Below, piece after piece: positions 1 through 13,200 of a stretch of DNA of 64,000 bases. Position 1 is the stretch's first letter. Each line of letters opens with the position of its first letter. The translations under genes and the position numbers were made by a program. Origin of the DNA: Siphonodentalium dalli. Taxonomy: Eukaryota; Mollusca; Scaphopoda; Gadilida; Siphonodentaliidae. Where the stretch lies: assembly GCA_032622095.1 (NCBI GenBank), contig CP136062.1, positions 154,498,875 to 154,562,874 on the forward strand, given 5' to 3'. The notes under the pieces were generated by a model. It made no database searches. It saw nothing but the letters and a program-made list of their open reading frames with translations, and had not been told where the DNA came from.

Positions 1-869
1 CGCAGGTACTACGGACCTACTTCAGGACACTAGCAGTAGGCCATTATTCATAACTGGAACTCAGATATTGGTGCATGTGGATAATTGTATCTTGAAGTTT
101 CAAACATTATATGGTGTTCTACGATTGTGAATGATAATAGCCTTATACTGAGTCAGTTCTATGGTTCTTGTGATATTCCCATTATATTTTTCCACTGGAA
201 AATGGCAATAACGTCAACAGCCCAGCACATGATGTCCTCAAGTCATTTAGCAGCGAAGAGGTTAAGGTTATGTAGTTATAATAAAACAGTTTTAAGATAA
301 TTCTTGTAGCACAGCACATTATGTTGTAAATTTTTCTTCAAAGTTTTTGTTTGCAAATCACCACCTTAATCTAAACAAGAGTTATTTCCTATAATTTAAT
401 TCCGTATTTGGTCAGAAATGTCTATTTTCACCAATATATTTTCCTAAAATTGACATTCCTTGTGATCAACAATTATGTCTTGGAAACAAACACCTGTTAA
501 CCATAATGCAGGCATTGTGTCTAACATGTGTGCAGCTCCTGTCCGCGTTTTCTGATTCTGTATGTTAAAAAAATTATAATAAATATCCATTATGTTGTCA
601 CAATTTAGAATAATGTCATTATTTCTATAGCATAGTTTATCATTGGTTGATGTAATAGCCATAAGCTTCGAAAAGCTGTTTTTAATGACATCACATTTCT
701 AGTATTGCCATAATTCACTATACCGATAGCTCTAGTTTTAGAATTTATGTGAATTTATCAAAATTAAGTAGTTCTTGCTGCATTGACAAGCACAAAAGCA
801 TTTTTAGCCAGAAATAATGTTTGTTGTGAGCTTTCAGCCTGTAAATTACCACAACAATTATTTCAAGGC
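1..869. other. Intron sequence, nothing identified
   Basis: AT-rich sequence upstream of the first exon found. The window opens with CGCAG|GTACT, which could be the last bases of an exon and a donor, but five bases are not enough to call it. Short open frames here have no recognisable protein content. Confidence 0.5.
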
Positions 870-1117
870 TTAAACCTTCCATGACTGGAGCAGTGGAGCT
901 TCCTAACATTTTGCGTAAACCCTGCACCACTATTCTCTTATATATGCGGGTCTCCCATAGGGAGCCTCATATATATAAGAGAATTGGCCTAACAATATTT
1001 ACCTTGACACTGGAAGCCAGTGCATTGTCTTATGTATATGAGGCTCCCTATAAGAGACTACACTGGCACAGGATCTTTAATGCTGCACAAGCGCAGCTCC
1101 CATTATGAAAGGGTTAA
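870..1117. mobile_element. Type-2 TTAA MITE
   Basis: Bounded by TTAA; left end reads CCTTCCATGACTGGAG (with an extra A after TTAA), right end CTCCCATTATGAAAGGG. The inside has two hairpin arms based on ATTCTCTTATATATGCGAG and CTCATATATATAAGAGAAT. This is one of about fourteen copies of the type; ends 40 bp before the first HYDIN exon. Confidence 0.75.
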
Positions 1118-1159
1118 ATACCTGAAGTTGGTCCTGATGTGATATTAACTTTGTTTCAG

Positions 1160-1294
1160 GTACCTCGACTCGTAAAAGTTACACAGACTGAATCACCATA
1201 CTTCACAATCATCAGTCCTCATGACGTCGGACACAAGGTTGGACCTGGGTTACCAACGACGTTCAAAGTACAATTCACTCCAGATGAAAAGAAG
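1160..1294 (+). CDS. HYDIN: HYDIN window exon 1 (ASH domain, first part)
   Basis: 45 codons, phase 0 at both ends, after the acceptor TTTGTTTCAG and before GTAGGT. It reads VPRLVKVTQTESPYF and ends VQFTPDEKK, a typical ASH-domain half in which the strand before the splice carries the F-x-P signature. The next exon completes the domain. The intron 1295-2224 holds nothing I can identify beyond AT-rich sequence. Confidence 0.93.
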
Positions 1295-4200
1295 GTAGGT
1301 CCATTATCTCTTTGATCTTTTCGACCATGATAAGGCCAAACAAAATTAATGTTCCAGTCCTTTCTATGAGCAAAACACAGCAAGAGCAAATATTCTGAGT
1401 TTGTTTTTTTCAGACAACGTGTCATACTGGGAAACCATAAGTGCCCACTTACATGTACATGTACATTTTCACATGCCTATAATAAAAGTGAGAGTGAACA
1501 TGGAATCCCCTAAATTAATTAAACTGAGTCTAAAAATACTAAATATTTTAATTTTGTCTTATTGGTTCAATTGTGACAGACTGATGGGAGCAAATTTTAG
1601 TGCCTGTCAATTAAAAATTGCACCTGTCTCCTGTGAAGACTGAGTCATTGTTCTATTGCTCAGACACTGCCTCCACATAAAATTATGCCATTAATGTCAC
1701 AGTGGGGAATCAGGTGGTTTCGAGTTTAAGTTGAGTACAACATATTCAAAATGGCCGAGGCGAGTACAAATGCACAAAAACATAATATATTATATACGAG
1801 GAACTGACAAAAACAGCATTTTGACTGTTACGAGCATATGCTAGTTTATTTTTAAAACAAGTTGATACCTTTTTTATTCAGAAATACTCAGTAGTTTTCT
1901 ATAATATTCTGACCAAAGTCGCCAGTCGGAGGTCAGTGGAATACACCAGTCCATACATCTAGGAATATCGACTGACAACTTTGGTCGGAATGTTAGAGCA
2001 AACAACTCCGAGTTTGGACACAAATATTCAATAAATGCTATGGGCTTCATCTTATTACAAAAGTATTTAAAAAAAATATGAGTCAAACTGGAAGCAAGTG
2101 AATTAAACTGCTGTCTTTTAAGAAATCAAATCAGATAAGTGTAACACTTCAGCTTTTCCAAGGGAAAAATAGCTGATTGTTAGATAAAGTTCTACCCTCA
2201 TTAAAAGACCTGCTTCTCTTTCAGGATTACACACATGAGCTGATATGTATAACAGAACGAGAGAAGTTTGTAGTGCCAGTCCAAGCCATCGGTGCCAGAG
2301 CTGTACTGGATTTCCCCGATGACATACATTTCCCAGCATGCCCAGTGAAATATGTCAACTCACGGACTTTGCTGATCAGGAATATTGGCAACCGAGAAGC
2401 CAAATTCACTCTCAAAGTTGATGAGTATGTTATTATTCTAACTTTTCAATATCTGAATACTCACTTCTGAGGTGTTGGTAGACTATTGAGACGCCCCCAG
2501 GGGTCATTGACCATACTCGCTTCAGATATCAGGAAATATCTTCAGACTATTATAATTATATCCTTACATCACTAGAATGCTGCACTGAAATAATACAGGC
2601 ATCGGTTCTTGTTCTGGAAAAAAAAAACATCGATATCAATCAATTATGTACATCTTGTATGGGCCAGCATCCCGATTATCGATAGAAAAGCAACAATTCA
2701 TTCCAAGAATACAAATTTGCTGTATATGAGAATAAATTTAGATTTATATTTTGGCTCAACTCCATATGTTTGTTCCCCACAAAAAAAAACGTTTTGGGAA
2801 TATAGGATTCATCTTTGTCCATTTGTGTGTGAGTGTGTCCATATTTGTTTTTTTTACCAGAAATATCAAGCCATGGCAGGCTAGCATAACCAATTTCACC
2901 ATCTGAGGACCTCATTCTGCTTATGCCTCATCTTCTTGGAAGTATTTATAGTCTCAAATTAACATTGTTTTTAGTTACTTTTTCTATATCTCCTAATTTG
3001 CAGACGATAAAATGCATAAACGAGGTGACTGATTTGTAAAGATCACCAACTTCAACTGGGGAACTTCAATCTGATCCTATGTCTCCCATAGCAATTGAGG
3101 TCCCCAGAGGGTGAATATCGTGATGCTAGCCTGCTGTGCGGGATACCATCACTAAATTTACCCTCTGAGGACCTCATTCTGCAAATGTCAGACACTAAAT
3201 TCAGACTTGAGAGATATGCGCTTCTTTCAACTTTTTCAAAACATGATTATGATGTAAATTTTCTCCTACTAAACTATTGGTGTATTGTACTCAGATTTGT
3301 TTATTTTCAGGCCATTTTCTGTGACACCGGTAATGGGAATTCTTGCAGTAAGTGACAGCATACAAGTTTCTGTGGAATTCAAAGCAACACAAGCTGGTGA
3401 TCATAAGACAGACCTTGTTCTCCACTACGATACAGGTAAATATACTGTACTACAGGACTCAAATTATGGTGCCGACATTTCACAGGTCCCCTGGTGCGAC
3501 AACCCGCCACGAGTATCCACCTATCTACCAATATTGAGCATAGACTCACTTGCGAACAAAATTCATCAAAATCCCCTGTGCATGTTGATGTATCTACCGC
3601 ATGGATAAGTTGAAGATCACCTAAGATATATATGAATAGGTGCACACTTTCAAAACCGGACAAACCCTTGTACAGATTCCCATCAAATATAGCATAGTAG
3701 CACTGCAGAATTACTCTGTTGAGGTCACACATTCAGGACCACACATGGTGAATCATTGTGACAAGTGGAATTCTGCAGTGCTAGCTATGCGTTATTTGAT
3801 GGATATCTGTTCAAGGGTTTGTCTGGTTTTGAAAGTGTGCACCTATTCATATATATCTTTGGTGATATTCATATATATCTTTATGCTGGAGATACATCAA
3901 ATTAAAGGTGCAATATGGTCTAAAGAAATGGTTATGTGGCATTATCTCAAGCAAAGGGGATTTTGATGAATTTTGATACAGTCACCATAAGCATTTTTAC
4001 CAGAGGGACAAGTGCAAATATTAACACAATTTTGTTCTAACCAATTAATAAATACTAATTGAAAAAAAAAGTAGCACCCTGTGAATTGAAAATTACGAGT
4101 GCATACAAGTGTGAGAGCAATTGCTCATGTTTCCTGGGAAGGACTGAATATCTAACTTAATTTTATTGTCTATTTCAGGTGAAGATGTCTTTATTGCTTT

Positions 4201-7200
4201 GTATGGAGCAGCACAGGATTCGAATGTGAGGTTAGACAAAAACTCCATCAGAATTGAGAATACATTCATCTCAATGGCCAATGAGAGAACAGTTACGATT
4301 CATAACCGTTCTGATGTCATAGCTCATTTCCGATGGTCAGAATTTGCAACACAAGAGGAAGAAGACCAACAGAAAACAAGGTGAGTCACTCTATTTCTCT
4401 TGTATTTCTAAATTAACCCTTTTTATATTAAATCCCATAGGAAATATTCAGATAATAAGTTCAACGAACGACCAAAGGCCATTCGTTGAACTTATTATCT
4501 GAACAGTTCTTCCAATTAAGTGACAACCTTCTGCATCTGTATTATCTTTTCGTCTGTTTGTCATTTGCTAATTTTTTTAACACCCTTCCAAATTAATAAT
4601 AGACCATTCCAATATATACTTTCATAACTGAATGGGAGAATCCATTTAGTAAAGAAAGGGTTAATGCAGTATTAATTTCCACTAATTTTTTACTTTTGAA
4701 TTAGCGCACATTGTGCACACCAATGTGCGCTAATTCAAGGCTGACAAAATATTTTTGCAAATGTTGGTTGATTTCAAGATGTAATTACACCATAATATTA
4801 ACTGCTCATTTTCTGATTGTGAAAATAGATATTTGTTCAGAATTTAAGAACTGCATGTTAAGAATTTCAGGACTGCGTTCATCTTTGGATCCTTGCATAT
4901 ATATTGGACTCTTTGAATATTTATAAAGGCGATTCGTGTGGTTTTATGCATAGCCGATTGTAGAGGAAACTAATTTCGTTTTACATCTGGAGAAATAAAC
5001 CATTTGTCTTCGATATTTCAGGGTTGTTGATGATCTAGACTCTGAGGAGAAAACCGATACTGACAGGTTTTTAGAAGAATGTGGTGTCGACCCGACTTTG
5101 AGAGACAAATTGTCAATCTTAGGCAGAACATTTCTCAACAGAAAGAAACAAATTCTTGGAGACAAAATGTTATACTCTGATGATGTGGTGAAAGTCGAAC
5201 CAGTAGAAGGCGACATTTGGCCAAATTCTTCATTTGAGGTGTCCGTAATATTCAAGCCAAGAGAAGCTCAATCGTACACGAGAACGACGTACTGTGACGT
5301 CACAGGGAGGGAGAGTCGTCTGCCCCTGAGAGTCCGAGGTGACGGAGAGGGTCCAAAGCTTCAGTTCTCATTCGAAACTCTCGACATGGGAAACATTTTC
5401 ATTGGCTCGAAGCATTACTACGAAGTTGTTCTCGTGAACAAGGGAGACATTGATGCCATATATAGTGTGGTGCCGTTAAATTCTGTGTTTGGTCCATGCT
5501 TTATATTTAATCCTGCAGAAGGGATAGTGATGCCGTCAGGTCATCAGGCTATACAGATATCCTTCAAGAGTCCTTATCTCGGAGACTTTGAGGAAGAGTT
5601 CTTCTTTCAAATCGATGGCTCACCCGAGCAATTGAAGGTGAAGTTTGTGTAAGTACGAAAATTTACTGGAGCTATTATTGGATTAAATTTCAACTTAACC
5701 CTTTCATGATGGGAGCTGCATTGGTGCAGAAATAAAGATCCTGTGCCAGTTCTTCTCTTACATATGCCAGTCTCCCATAGGGAGCCTTGCATACATAAGA
5801 GAATGTACTGGCTTACAAGGCAATATTGTTAGGCCAATGTATTCTCAAACCTTGAAATAGGGTGTCTGTCATTTGCAGAATGAGGTCCCCAGAGGGTGAA
5901 TTTAGTGATGCTACCCCGCATAGTGGGCTAGCATCACCAAATTCACCCTCTGGGGACCTCATTCTGCTTACACCTCAGCATCACTAAATTCACCCTCTGG
6001 GGACCTCATTCTGCAAATGACAGACACCCTATTTCAAGGCTTGTGTATTCTCTTATATATGCGAGGCTTCCTATGGGAGACTCAAATATATAAGAGAATG
6101 CATTGGTACATTGCAAAACTTCAGGATGCTCCTGTCATGGAATGGTTATTTGCTTTATTTTGATATATAAATAGACAGAACACAACGCGCATCTTAATCG
6201 AGAATCTTTTATCGAATGAGTTGCAGATGGCGCAAATATAACTTTGCGCCGTCCGCAACGAGTTCGATAAAAGATTCGAGATTATGATGCAAGTTGTCTT
6301 CTGTATTTATTCTACACCATTCAGTCAGATAAGTTCAATCCATGAATGTCATATCCATTGTTACTATAGCCACCTTTATTGTGATTTAAGTCTGACAAAT
6401 AGCCAGTAATTATGGGGGGATCACCGGAAGCAGATGCTCGACGTAATGTACGTCATCTTTCTTGGCGACAACGTCAACAAGAATAGTTCCGGTTTGTATT
6501 CCACTAGAGGTATACTCTACTATGTATTCAATGGCTGGGATTCCGTTGAATACATGTACCTCACGTCAATGGGTGTGGAATAAAACTTTTTCTTACATCA
6601 AGCTCTATGCTGATTAGATTTTCAATATATACCATAAAGCCTTCCATTTGGGAATCAGAAAACAACATTTACTTCTTTGATAATTGGATAAACATTTATG
6701 CTTAACCCTCCCATGACTTGAGCTTCCTGAAATGTTGTGAAAACCCTGCGCCAATGCATTATATGCGAGTCTCCCATACTAGTAGGGAGCCCCTTGCATA
6801 TATGAGAATCATTGGCCTAACAATATTTACCTTTACCTTGTAAGCCAGTGCATTCTCTTATATATATATATTTGAGGGTCCCTATGGGAGACTCGCATAT
6901 ATAAGAGAATGCACTGGACAGGATCTTTAATGCTGCACCAGCACCAGCACAGCTCCCATCATGGAAGGGTTAATTACTTGATTCCCATTCATTTATTTGT
7001 ATATATGATTTAACAACAATAGGATTGTTTGATTAGGTCGGTGAATTATATATAATATTACAGTGTAATAACTCCTCCACACTAATTGTCCTCGATCAGT
7101 AAAACTGATAGCTTTGTAATATGAACATAGTGGCTGAAAGCAACATAAATTTCTAACTAACTAAAATTTAGGAAATTATTAAGACTCTTTGTAGCTCTTT

Positions 7201-10200
7201 GTGTATTTTCTCAATATATCTATTCAGGGCTCGAAATATTCTGAAATTTCTTCTTGTCATAGGGGACCAGTATATTTATTTCCCACCTATCACATGAGAA
7301 TGTTGCCTGTACATACCCTCATATGTGGGAACATACAGTAGCATGTCTTTGATGAGTGGACAGATCACACAATTCCATTCTTTTTGAACATTTTTATAAC
7401 ACAATCAGTATAAATTTTGAAATTTGAAATTTCTAGTTTATCCGGGGTTATCCAACAAAACTGGGAATTTAATAATCTTACCCAATTACTATGTAATTCT
7501 ATCTCATTTAGGTTTTTAGGGATACTAGTAGACAGTTTAGATACTGTAAATTCTATCTCATTTAGGTTTTTAGGGATACTAGTACAGTTTAGATACTGTA
7601 AATTCTATCTCATTTATGTTTTTAGGGATACTAGTGGACAGTCTAGATACTGTAAATTCTATCTCATTTAGGTTTTTAGGGATACTAGTAGACAGTTTAG
7701 ATACTGTAAATTCTATCTCATTTAGGTTTTTAGGGATACTAGTACAGTTTAGATACTGTAAATTCTATCTCATTTATGTTTTTAGGGATACTAGTGGACA
7801 GTCTAGATACTGTAAATTCTATCTCATTTAGGTTTTTAGGGATACTAGTAGACAGTTTAGATACTGTAAATTCTATCTCATTTAGATTTTTAGGGATACT
7901 AGTGGACAGTCTAGATACTGTAAATTCTATCTCATTTAGGTTTTTAGGGATACTAGTGGACAGTCTAGATACTGTAAATTCTATCTCATTTAGAATTTTA
8001 GGGATACTAGTAGACAGTTTAGATACTGTAAATTCTATCTCATTTAGGTTTTTAGGGATACTAGTGGACAGTCTAGATACTGTAAATTCTATCTCATTTA
8101 GGTTTTTAGGGATACTAGTAGACAGTCTAGATACTGTAAATTCTATCTCATTTAGATTTTTAGGGATACTAGTAGACAGTTTAGATACTGTAAATTCTAT
8201 CTCATTTAGGTTTTTAGGGATACTAGTAGACAGTTTAGATACTCTAAATTCTATCTCATTTAGGTTTTTAGGGATACTAGTAGACAGTTTAGATACTGTA
8301 AATTCTATCTCATTTAGATTTTTAGGGATACTAGTGGACAGTCTAGATACTGTACATTCTATATCATTTAGATTTTTAGGGATATTAGTGGTCAGTCTAG
8401 ATACTGTAAATTCTATCTCATTTAGATTTTTAGGGATACTAGTGGACAGTCTAGATACTGTAAATTCTATATCATTTAGGTTTTTAGGGATACTAGTGGA
8501 CAGTCTAGATACTGTAAATTCTATATCATTTAGGTTTTTAGGGATACTAGTGGACAGTTTAGATACTGTAAATTCTATCTCATTTAGGTTTTTAGGGATA
8601 CTAGTGGACAGTCTAGATACTGTAAATTCTATATCATTTAGGTTTTTAGGGATACTAGTGGACAGTCTAGATACTGTAAATTCTATATCATTTAGGTTTT
8701 TAGGGATACTAGTGGACAGTTTAGATACTGTAAATTCTATCTCATTTAGGTTTTTAGGGATACTAGTGGACAGTCTAGATACTGTACATTCTATATCATT
8801 TAGATTTTTAGGGATATTAGTGGACAGTCTAGATACTGTACATTCTATATCATTTAGGTTTTTAGGGATACTAGTGGACAGTCTAGATACTGTACATTCT
8901 ATATCATTTAGATTTTTAGGGATACTAGTGGACAGTCTAGATACTGTAAATTCTATCTCATTTAGATTTTTAGGGATACTAGTGGACAGTCTAGATACTG
9001 TACATTCTATATCATTTAGGTTTTTAGGGATACTAGTGGACAGTCTAGATACTGTAAATTCTATCTCATTTAGAATTTTAGGGATACTAGTAGACAGTTT
9101 AGATACTGTAAATTCTATCTCATTTAGGTTTTTAGGGATACTAGTGGACAGTCTAGATACTGTACATTCTATATCATTTAGATTTTTAGGGATATTAGTG
9201 GTCAGTCTAGATACTGTAAATTCTATCTCATTTAGAATTTTAGGGATACTAGTAGACAGTTTAGATACTCTAAATTCTATCTCATTTAGGTTTTTAGGGA
9301 TACTAGTGGACAGTCTAGATACTGTAAATTCTATCTCATTTAGATTTTTAGGGATACTAGTGGACAGTCTAGATACTGTAAATTCTATCTCATTTAGATT
9401 TTTAGGGATACTTGTGGACAGTCTAGATACTGTAAATTCTATCTCATTTAGGTTTTTAGGGATACTAGTAGACAGTTTAGATACTGTAAATTCTATCTCA
9501 TTTAGTTTTTTAGGGATACTAGTAGACAGTTTAGATACTGTAAATTCTATCTCATTTAGGTTTTTAGGGATACTAGTAGACAGTTTAGATACCGGTACTG
9601 TAAATTCTATCTCATTTAGATTTTTAGGGATACTAGTGGACAGTCTAGATACTGTAAATTCTATCTCATTTAGATTTTTAGGGATAATAGTGGACAGTCT
9701 AGATACTGTAAATTCTATCTCATTTAGAATTTTAGGGATACTAGTGGACAGTCGAGATACTGCAAATGCCAGTAAATCAATCTGGCTCAGACTAAGAGAT
9801 GTCTCTATCCCACATATACCTGTATATTGGTGTATAGTCAAACAAAGCCTGTTAAGCTCGTGGAGTCCCTTGTCACTGGAGACAGGTAGCACAAGAATCT
9901 ACTTGTCACCCAGAATCAGTGACATGTCCGAGACAGGTAAACAGGTGTACATTGTCAACCACAATCAGTGACCTGTCAGAGACAGGTAAACCGGTGTACA
10001 TTGGGGGCCCTGTATCTATCTATAGGCCAAGCTCAATTGTTTGCGTTCTTTTTCAGAGGATCTGTCATTGGACCAACATTCCAGTTTGATGTTCCATTAC
10101 TGAAATTTGGAACAGTATCATACGGATTCCTGAACACACAGACATGCACCTTACAGAACACATCGTTGGTGCCTATGACATTCAATCTTCGAGTACCTGG

Positions 10201-13200
10201 TGATGGTGTCTCACAAAGCATTTGCAGTACAGCCGATGTTGCAACTCCGAGAACCGACACTGATCAGTCTGGTTCTCCAAAAGAATTTGAGATCGTCCCA
10301 TCTGCTGGCACGATCAGTGCACAGGGAGAGATGAATGTCACCATCAAATTCATTTCTAACACCATTAAGAAATACGACATGTCTCTGGTTGTTGATATTG
10401 ATAAAGTCGGAGAGGAAATTCTATCTCTTCCTATCTCAGCTAAGTAAGTAGTAGCATTTCTTATGACTACCCTACCACTGGAAAATACATATGTTTGTTG
10501 ATCACCTGGCTTGATTGTGATATTTAGTCCATTGTCTGTCTCAGTCTTGAAACAATTGACACATGAGAAATTCACTAATTTTTAACCAAGATTAGTTTTC
10601 TCAAAAACATTATAATTATTTAAGTCAAAGGTTCCCACAAGTTTTGGTGTTAATCAGTCCAGTTATAAATTCATTTTCATTATAATTACCATGTTGTTTT
10701 CATCGTTCATAGAGCACACAAGTGTATTTTGCAATAATCCATGACTCAAATTCATTCATTTGTTGAGTATAAAAGGAGATGGTCCCCTAAATGATCTGAT
10801 TTGGTGTACATTTCCCGTTTAAACATTGTGGGCTGACCTACAATTATTTTAATGACTGCCACAATTGCATAAGACAGACAAAAATACTTATTGTTTTGAA
10901 TTCTTAAATTATTTTAATGCTTGGATTTTTTTTCAAATTTCAGGTGTATTGTTCCAGCAATATCTGTGCTGAATCCTGTCATGGATTATGGCCGATGCTT
11001 TTTGAGACATCCATACACGAACAGCGTTAAACTGTATAATGATACAGACCTTCCAGCCAAATATGAACTCATACCACTCACAGACAAGGAGGCTTCACCT
11101 ATCAACTATCACAGTGAAATTTCAACGGTAAGAATAAATCATGAAATGTGGATGGTCAGGAGTCATAGGTATCTCATAAAAAAAAAATCATTTATTCTCT
11201 GGCACCGCCACATTGAAAAAAATGGTCCGTGTTTTTATTTCAACCACCGAATAGAAATTTTAGCATTACCCCAATGAAAATAGAAGATACTAACATGACA
11301 GCATTGAAATCTAATTTATCATATAAATTACTTGAAGCTTTATATATGATAGTTTATTGATGTTATGATGTTAGCCAACCATGACTGAAATTGAAATGAG
11401 GACCTTCACTGTCAAAGAACAAATCATTTCAACACACAACGAAAGTTGGTTTTCCAGGAATTGGCAGGAAATATAAGTACGGCAATATGAAAATGAGGAA
11501 TGGAAACCGAGTGGAATACAATTTGACAATTTAGTTATTCAAGAAAGCTCTGTAATGCTATGAAACATGTTTATTTGAATATTTTAGGGAATTGTTATGC
11601 CACATGCTATTTTGGATGTTCCGCTGACGATAGAGGCCCAGGCATCAGAAGAACAAGATTATGCAGCACATTTCTCCATATTTGGAAGCCCTGACCCACC
11701 ATTGGTGAGTTTTATTTCTATTTTGTTTTATAAAAAAAATCAATGTTCTCATGCGCTGCTTGCATGACTAAAATTGTATAACTTATTAAGTTTTTTTGCT
11801 TATTATCAGAATTTTATGCTAAAATGTGTTTTTGACTATTTACTTTGAATATATTTTCTCCAGTAGAACTATCGCTATTACTCTTCAAGGTGTTAAAATA
11901 TGCCTCATTTGCTTGGTAATTGTTCTGTTTTTGACTTCATAAACTTTAGAAATTATACAGAGCCACATTTATGCATCAGGAAATAGATGGAAAGTACAGC
12001 ATAATTTTTTTTGAAGATCTTATTTAAAAGTTCACCGCTGATACTGCTTTGAAAATAATTTCACATGAAGATGGTTTTGGGGATTATAGATCTCTTTGAA
12101 ATGTATGATACACTCGTTGTTCTCCGTCCACCAGGCTGTCCATTTAGCATGTATTGGTGAGGGACCAGTCGTTCATATCAAACCACTGGAAATAGACTGG
12201 GGCCTGGTGCATGTTCTCAACTACATACCAAAGGAACTGATGTTGTCCAATGAGTCTCTCATACCAGCAAAGTTTACTGCACAAATGGTAAGATCAGTTG
12301 ACAGTTATATTCATATAAGGATTAAATGATGTTGTTGAACTAAGGAAAAAAACAAACAATACCTGTGTTTAGGGTTTCCCTACCTACCCTAGAAAAAGAG
12401 GCCTACCCAAAACTTTTTATTGGACTGTAGACACAGATTTTTTTTTGGTTCAGTGGGAATGGCATAGAAAGGTATCTTACCCATTTTCAAACCTATCTTC
12501 TGAAAACATTTAGATGTTTTATTAGTCTATTGTTCTGACTAATTCAAGATAACGATATATAGTATTGAACCTTTCAATTAACCTGAATTGTGAAGCTTTC
12601 TAGATTGAATAGTCAATGACCCAATGGAATTCAGAATAAAAATAAACATTTATTAAAAAAAAAAAAATCCTTACCTACCGTACCTTATTTTTTTTTAGAC
12701 CAGTAACCCTAAACAGAGGTATTATTTTTGTTGGTCTAAAGATAAACCCACTGAATTTACCATCTTTTAATTGTTTAATTTAATAATGCAATTAAAAGGC
12801 ATCTTCAGTACCCATGTTGTCACTTCTGTAATTTAGCCTGAGTTATTATCTTTTGGAATTGGGAAGGAGCATTTTCCATAAGTTTGGGAATAATTGTGCA
12901 TATAATGATTATCAGTAAAACACTGATTGCTTGACAAAAATGAAAATGTGATATTTAGTTTTATTTCAAGGAAATATGAGAGTTGCTCTGAAGGTCATCT
13001 TGGATCTTTTTCCATCACAAGTTTGTCTATAACTTTGTGTTCAATATTACAATATATTATTTGAGCTCTTGGATATATTTCATTATATATTGACTCAGTA
13101 TATGTTTCATCGCTGATATAATGTATTGTAGGTACGTCCAAATAGTGTTTTCTCTATTGAGCCTTCACAAGGTGAAATAGCTCCGCAGTCCACAATGGAA

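Noticed and set aside
1-5. CGCAG|GTACT at the window start as an exon end
   Set aside because: Five bases of possible exon are not enough to support a call.
7739-9971. Two overlapping open frames of more than 700 codons on opposite strands
   Set aside because: They are the two readings of the 54-bp minisatellite; unit length divisible by three explains both. Not called as genes.
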